This document shows, piece after piece, positions 60,045 to 64,000 of a stretch of DNA of 64,000 bases. The notes below the pieces were generated by a model. The model was given only the letters and a program-made list of their open reading frames with translations, made no database searches and had not been told where the DNA came from. Each line of letters starts with the position of its first letter. Within the stretch, counting starts at the first letter, position 1. Origin of the DNA: Ciceribacter ferrooxidans (GTDB taxonomy: Bacteria > Pseudomonadota > Alphaproteobacteria > Rhizobiales > Rhizobiaceae); the NCBI RefSeq assembly GCF_004137355.1, contig NZ_SDVB01000253.1, forward strand, positions 496,001-560,000, in the 5' to 3' direction. A program made the translations under genes and the position numbers.

Positions 60045-60518
60045 ATGGCGAAGAGCGACTACCGGCTCTGCGACGTGATCCTCGACGAAACGATCGGGCG
60101 CTCGACGCCCGATGTCGAGCATGAGCGGGCGGTCGCCATCTTCGATCTCATCGAGGAGAATTCCTTCGAGCCGGTCGGCCATCCGGGCGGCCCCTACAAG
60201 CTTTACCTGTCGCTCGTCGACAGCAAGCTCGTCTTCTCCATCAAGACGGAGAAGGAGGAGGCGGTGGCGACCCATATCCTCTCGCTCACGCCGTTCCGGC
60301 GGATCATCCGCGACTACTTCATGATCTGCGAGAGCTATTACGAGGCGATCCGTTCCTCGACCCCGAGCCAGATCGAGGCGATCGACATGGGCCGCCGTGG
60401 CGTCCACAATGAGGGATCGCAGACCCTGATGGATCGGCTGTCCGGCAAGATCCGGATCGATTTCGATACGGCCCGCCGGCTCTTCACCTTGGTCTGCGTT
60501 CTCTATTGGCGCGGGTAA
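60045..60518 (+). CDS. UPF0262 family protein
   Basis: 157 residues; conserved family of alphaproteobacteria ([22 protein letters not shown], then [14 protein letters not shown]). Function not known. Four bases after hisD, hence co-transcribed. Confidence 0.9.
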   Translation: MAKSDYRLCDVILDETIGRSTPDVEHERAVAIFDLIEENSFEPVGHPGGPYKLYLSLVDSKLVFSIKTEKEEAVATHILSLTPFRRIIRDYFMICESYYEAIRSSTPSQIEAIDMGRRGVHNEGSQTLMDRLSGKIRIDFDTARRLFTLVCVLYWRG

Positions 60519-60523
60519 GCCCA

Positions 60524-60988
60524 ATGACAGGCGCGGAGGAGACGAGCAAAGGGCTGAGGATGCCTGGCGCCATCCTCTTCATCTGCGGCATGAACGCGAT
60601 CCGTTCGCCGATGGCGGAGCTGATTGCCCGCAAGCTCCTGCCGCAGGGTGTCTACGTGGCGTCGGCCGGTGTACGGTCGGGGGAGCGCGATCCCTTCGTC
60701 GACGTGGTGCTGGAGGAAATCGGTCTCTCGCTCGGACGGCGCCAGCCGCAGACACTCGACGATCTGGAAGATGATTTCTTCGATCTCGTCGTCACGCTCG
60801 CTCCCGAGGCGCATCACGCGGCGCTCGAACTCACCCGCTCGTCGGCAGTCGAAGTGGTTTACTGGCCGATGCCGGACCCAACGGTTGCGACCGGCACGCG
60901 CGAGCAGATTCTCGGCGCCTATCGCGAGGTGCGCGACCGCATCGAGCGGCGAATTCGCGAGGAGCTCGTTGCGGCCGGATCGCGGTGA
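60524..60988 (+). CDS. low-molecular-weight phosphotyrosine phosphatase family
   Basis: 154 residues from ATG 60524 (frame open upstream). Phosphate loop C-x5-R is CGMNAIRS (Cys21-Arg27), and the typical acid is in MPDPT. Small phosphatase fold; substrate unknown. Overlap-close to the UPF0262 gene. Confidence 0.85.
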   Translation: MTGAEETSKGLRMPGAILFICGMNAIRSPMAELIARKLLPQGVYVASAGVRSGERDPFVDVVLEEIGLSLGRRQPQTLDDLEDDFFDLVVTLAPEAHHAALELTRSSAVEVVYWPMPDPTVATGTREQILGAYREVRDRIERRIREELVAAGSR

Positions 60989-61120
60989 ATGAGCACCTAT
61001 TGAAACAAATTGCGAAAGCGCGATCTACAAGGTTCACAAAACGGTGGTGATTGTGTAGTTTCCGCGCACATTTCAGGGCCGCAGACGGCCCGAAGCAACA
61101 GACAGAAAGACAACCCCTCA

Positions 61121-61339
61121 ATGGCAAAAGAAGAAGTCCTCGAATTTCCCGGTATCGTCACCGAATTGCTGCCCAACGCCACCTTCCGCGTGAAGCTCGA
61201 AAACGAGCACGAGATCATCGCCCACACGGCCGGCCGCATGCGCAAGAACCGCATCCGCGTTCTCGCCGGCGACAAGGTGCTCGTCGAGATGACCCCTTAC
61301 GACCTCACCAAGGGCCGCATCACCTACCGCTTCAAGTAA
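61121..61339 (+). CDS. infA: translation initiation factor IF-1
   Basis: 72 residues, the normal size. OB fold ([30 protein letters not shown] in parts, then [19 protein letters not shown]). Binds the ribosomal A site at initiation. Confidence 0.97.
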   Translation: MAKEEVLEFPGIVTELLPNATFRVKLENEHEIIAHTAGRMRKNRIRVLAGDKVLVEMTPYDLTKGRITYRFK

Positions 61340-61375
61340 GCTGTCGACTTTACGCAGGCAGACGCCCGAGGACCC

Positions 61376-61996
61376 ATGGACCCGACACAGAAGCTGATAC
61401 TGGCCTCAGGTTCCCCGCGCCGCGTCGACCTCCTGATGCAGGCCGGCATCGAACCTGCGCGGCTGATGCCGATGGATCTCGACGAAACGCCGAAGAAGGC
61501 GGAGCACCCCCGCTCGCTGGCGCGCAGGCTGTCGACCGAGAAGGCGCGTGCCGCCCATGACGCGGTCAAGGGCGATTTCTACTGGGACGGAGCCTACATC
61601 CTCGCCGCCGACACGGTCGTCGCCGTCGGCCGCCGCATCCTGCCCAAGGCGGAATTCATCGAGGAAGCCTCTTCCTGCCTGCATCTGCTCTCCGGTCGCG
61701 GCCACTGGGTCTTCACCGGGGTGTGCCTCATCACGCCGGATGGCGCGGTCCGTCACAAGGTGGTCGAGACCAAGGTCCGCTTCAAGCGGCTGTCGACCGC
61801 CGAGATCGAGGCCTATCTCGCCTCCGGCCAGTGGCGCGGCAAGGCCGGGGCCTACGCCGTGCAGGGCCTGGCCGGCTGCTTCGTGCAGAAGCTCGTCGGC
61901 TCCTATACCAATGTCGTCGGGCTTCCGCTCTTCGAGACCACGCAGCTTCTGGCGGGCGAAGGTTTCGACGTCCAGGCCGCCTGGGCGGAGGGCTGA
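61376..61996 (+). CDS. Maf-like nucleoside triphosphate pyrophosphatase
   Basis: 206 residues of the Maf type: [21 protein letters not shown], then [19 protein letters not shown] and [14 protein letters not shown]. Hydrolyses abnormal or canonical NTPs to NMP (septum-related housekeeping). Between infA and yacG. Confidence 0.9.
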   Translation: MDPTQKLILASGSPRRVDLLMQAGIEPARLMPMDLDETPKKAEHPRSLARRLSTEKARAAHDAVKGDFYWDGAYILAADTVVAVGRRILPKAEFIEEASSCLHLLSGRGHWVFTGVCLITPDGAVRHKVVETKVRFKRLSTAEIEAYLASGQWRGKAGAYAVQGLAGCFVQKLVGSYTNVVGLPLFETTQLLAGEGFDVQAAWAEG

Positions 61997-61999
61997 GCG

Positions 62000-62212
62000 A
62001 TGGCGGAAGACACGTCGACCGGCAAAGGCAAGGTTGCGCCCTTGCGCAAGACACGGCCCTGCCCGGAATGCGGCCGTCCCTCGACCCGCGAGAGCTATCC
62101 CTTCTGTTCGGAGCGTTGCCGCTCGCTCGACCTTTCCCGCTGGCTCAAGGGCAGCTATGCGATCCCCGTCGCCGAGGATGAATCCCGGGCGGACGACGAA
62201 AACCGTGACTGA
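62000..62212 (+). CDS. yacG: DNA gyrase inhibitor YacG
   Basis: 70 residues. Zinc finger CPECGRPSTRESYPFCSERC split as CxxC...CxxxC, and the following LDLSRWLKGSYAIP are typical. Binds GyrB in E. coli. Follows the Maf gene by four bases, as in relatives. Confidence 0.92.
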   Translation: MAEDTSTGKGKVAPLRKTRPCPECGRPSTRESYPFCSERCRSLDLSRWLKGSYAIPVAEDESRADDENRD

Positions 62213-62401
62213 AATCGTGCCGGTCCGGCGGCGAAGCCTTTAGAATTGCTTGATTTTCCGCGTTTGTAGCGAACTCGTCAAAAAAGTGCCGATTGGTGCT
62301 GGACATGGCCGAACAAGATGCTATAACCGCGCTCGCTCTGGGGGACAAAACGCCCCCGCCGGTTCTCAAAAGGATCGGACGGCTTGCAAGTCGAGCCTGA
62401 T

Positions 62402-62477
62402 GCCCGGATAGCTCAGTTGGTAGAGCAGCGGATTGAAAATCCGCGTGTCGGTGGTTCAAATCCGCCTCCGGGCACCA
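62402..62477 (+). tRNA. tRNA-Phe (anticodon GAA)
   Basis: 76 nt with encoded CCA. Acceptor GCCCGGA/TCCGGGC, anticodon loop with GAA, T arm GGTTCAAATCC. Intact; no prophage fragment next to it. Confidence 0.96.
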
Positions 62478-62611
62478 TTTTTCTTCTGTAAATAGACATC
62501 ATCACAATCGCCTCGCACCCGACATCGCCCTATCGGGCTCCCTGAATTTGTACTGTAGTAACGTCTTAAAGAAAGACTTATCGTATCGGCCTCGTTTCGC
62601 AGGAGGTTTCG

Positions 62612-62926
62612 ATGATCAGGTTCTTTCCCTCGGCGTGGATACTTGCCATTGCGGTCCTTGCCGGCGCCGGGAGTGTTCCGGCCGCGGATGCCGGCGACCG
62701 GACGCCCGGAGCGCCACTGCTTGCCTTCTATTCGACCGACCAGAGGCCGATCCAGACCTGTGCCGATGGCAGCGTGTCTGCCCGCGGCTGCCCGCCGGCG
62801 GGAATCGAGGTTGCGACCGGCAGTGAATGCCCGGCCGCCAGCGGCGAATACTGCAGTGATGAAACGCCCTATTGCTGCGGCACGCCCGGCAACTACTACT
62901 GCGCGACCGACGTGAACCACTGCTAG
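62612..62926 (+). CDS. small secreted cysteine-rich protein
   Basis: 104 residues after a strong AGGAGG site. Signal peptide (about 1-25, ending PAADA). The mature part has eight cysteines in the last 60 residues (QTCADG, RGCPPAG, SECPAAS, EYCSDETPYCCGTPGNYYCATD, ending NHC), likely four disulfides. No family recognised. It lies between tRNA-Phe and the convergent HlyD gene. Confidence 0.7.
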   Translation: MIRFFPSAWILAIAVLAGAGSVPAADAGDRTPGAPLLAFYSTDQRPIQTCADGSVSARGCPPAGIEVATGSECPAASGEYCSDETPYCCGTPGNYYCATDVNHC

Positions 62927-62968
62927 GATCGGTCGACCCGGGCGTCCCCATATCATCGAGATTTGGTA

Positions 62969-64000
62969 TCAGTCCTCCCGCATGGCGCGGGCGATCTGGT
63001 CGGCGAGCGGCTTCGTCAGATAGGAAAGTGCCGTGCGCTCGCCGGTTTCGATGAAGGCCTCGACCGGCATTCCCGATTGCAGGACGAGGTTGCCGAGCTT
63101 GGCGATTTCCTCCCGCGACATATCGATGCGCACCGTGTACCAGGTCTCGCCGGTCTCCTTGCTGGCACTCAGATTGGCGCCGATCGTCTCGACCGTCCCG
63201 AAGATTTCGGGCGTCGTGCGCTGGCTGAAGGCGGAAAAGCGCAGGACCGCCTGCTGGCCTGCATGCAGCTGGTCGATGTCGGCCGGACGCACGCGCGCTT
63301 CGACGACCAGCGTGTCGTTCACCGGCACGATCTGCATGATTGTTTCGCCCGGTGCGATCACGCCGCCGATCGTATGCACCGCAAGCTCGTGCACGAGGCC
63401 TGCCTGCGGCGCGAGGATATCCACGCGCTTCAGTTCGTCGAGGGCAGCCACCCGCTGTTCGGCGAGTTCGGCAAGCTTGTTCTCGATATCCCTGAGTTCC
63501 GTCAGCACCTCGGCGCGCCGGTCCTGGTCGAGCTGCAGGATCTGCAGCTCGGTTTCGGTGATGCGGGTCGCCGCGCGCGCGATCTCCGAGGTGAGCTGCC
63601 CGCGTTCGCCGGCAAGCTGCGCCTTCACGCGCTGGAGCGCCGCGACCTGTGAGAAGGGGGTCAGCTGCTTTTCGTGCAGCGTGACGACGCCCGCTAGCTC
63701 CTCCTCGATGAGCTTCAACTCGTCGTCCTTGGCGGCACGGCGGGCGACGAGCCCTTCCGATTCCTGCCGGATCTGGTCGATGCGCTCGCGAAGCTGGGCC
63801 TTCTGCCCCTCGATCGTGCGCTTGCGGGCCTTGAAAAGCGCCTCCTCGGCGTTCACGTAGTCGGCGACCTCCGGCTCGGACAGCCGCGCCTTCAACTCGT
63901 CGGGCACCGTGACCTCCGCCGCTTCGTCGCGTTCGGCGGCAAGCCGCATGCGGCGCGCGGTCAGCTGGTCGATCTGCTTGGTGATCACCGCCAGGTTGGC
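62969..64000 (-). CDS. HlyD-family type I secretion adaptor, partial
   Basis: The open frame runs off the window. The C-terminal 340 residues show a long alpha-hairpin coiled coil (LAAERDEAAEVTVPDELKARL.., ARRAAKDDELKLIEEEL) and the lipoyl/beta-barrel part (VDILAPQAGLVHELAVHTIGGVIAPGE in parts, then PADIDQLHAGQQAVLRFSAFSQR). The family bridges an inner-membrane ABC exporter and an outer-membrane TolC. The exporter gene would lie beyond the window. Confidence 0.88.
   Translation of the reverse strand, partial: ANLAVITKQIDQLTARRMRLAAERDEAAEVTVPDELKARLSEPEVADYVNAEEALFKARKRTIEGQKAQLRERIDQIRQESEGLVARRAAKDDELKLIEEELAGVVTLHEKQLTPFSQVAALQRVKAQLAGERGQLTSEIARAATRITETELQILQLDQDRRAEVLTELRDIENKLAELAEQRVAALDELKRVDILAPQAGLVHELAVHTIGGVIAPGETIMQIVPVNDTLVVEARVRPADIDQLHAGQQAVLRFSAFSQRTTPEIFGTVETIGANLSASKETGETWYTVRIDMSREEIAKLGNLVLQSGMPVEAFIETGERTALSYLTKPLADQIARAMRED

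Overview
The window is a high-GC alphaproteobacterial chromosome segment, most probably from the Rhizobiaceae (Sinorhizobium/Ensifer, Rhizobium or a close relative). The right flank carries a gene order I know from that family: murA, a DUF2948 gene, hisD, a UPF0262 gene, a low-molecular-weight phosphatase, infA, a Maf-type gene, yacG and tRNA-Phe. I cannot name the genus. A complete-looking prophage of about 53.5 kb (2760-56296) interrupts the chromosome. It sits in the 3' half of a tRNA-Thr(GGT) gene. An identical 54-bp core marks both ends: a tRNA fragment at the left (attL), and the right end inside the intact tRNA (attR).

Left flank (1-2759): a partial membrane-anchored protein, a secreted SH3-domain protein and a DUF475/TerC-like membrane protein, the last two converging on a strong hairpin terminator. 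The prophage then starts with a long, tightly coupled leftward early operon (13.2 kb down to 2.9 kb). It holds a small TM protein, an HD-domain phosphohydrolase, a Lar-like protein, SSB, an HNH nuclease, a DUF2303 protein, an ASCH protein, a phage-encoded DNA polymerase III sliding clamp (DnaN), a MazG-like enzyme, small unknowns, an excisionase-like protein and the tyrosine integrase.

The control region (13.2-16.4 kb) has a LexA/CI-type S24 repressor and a YdaS/Cro-like protein. They diverge from a lambda-OR-like set of 17-bp operators (TGAAAG-N5-CTTTCA). A second pair of the same operators stands in front of an isolated two-TM, zinc-ribbon protein gene. A CII-like regulator opens the rightward operon (16.4-27.0 kb): two DNA methyltransferases (amino type and C5), winged-helix proteins, a HicAB toxin-antitoxin module inserted antisense with its own double operator, a CHC2/Toprim primase, a P4/D5-type helicase, and an unusual repeat-rich non-coding stretch.

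Late genes (27.2-54.6 kb) combine a lambda-type head module (GpA-family terminase, portal, gpW, S49 protease, scaffold with two good start sites, gpD, gpE) with a P2-type contractile tail module (V, W, J, I, fibres, sheath, tube, E, tape measure, U, X, D). A reversed SAM methyltransferase lies between fibre and sheath, the place where P2 carries its fun(Z) conversion gene. Lysis genes follow: a GH19-like endolysin and three holin-like membrane proteins. The right end carries leftward accessory genes (zinc protein, lipoprotein, PEBP-like and thermonuclease-like secreted proteins).

The prophage looks functional: every module is present and I saw no frameshifted core gene. The right flank (56.3-64 kb) is ordinary core chromosome, except for a small secreted cysteine-rich protein after tRNA-Phe. 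The window ends inside an HlyD-type adaptor gene.
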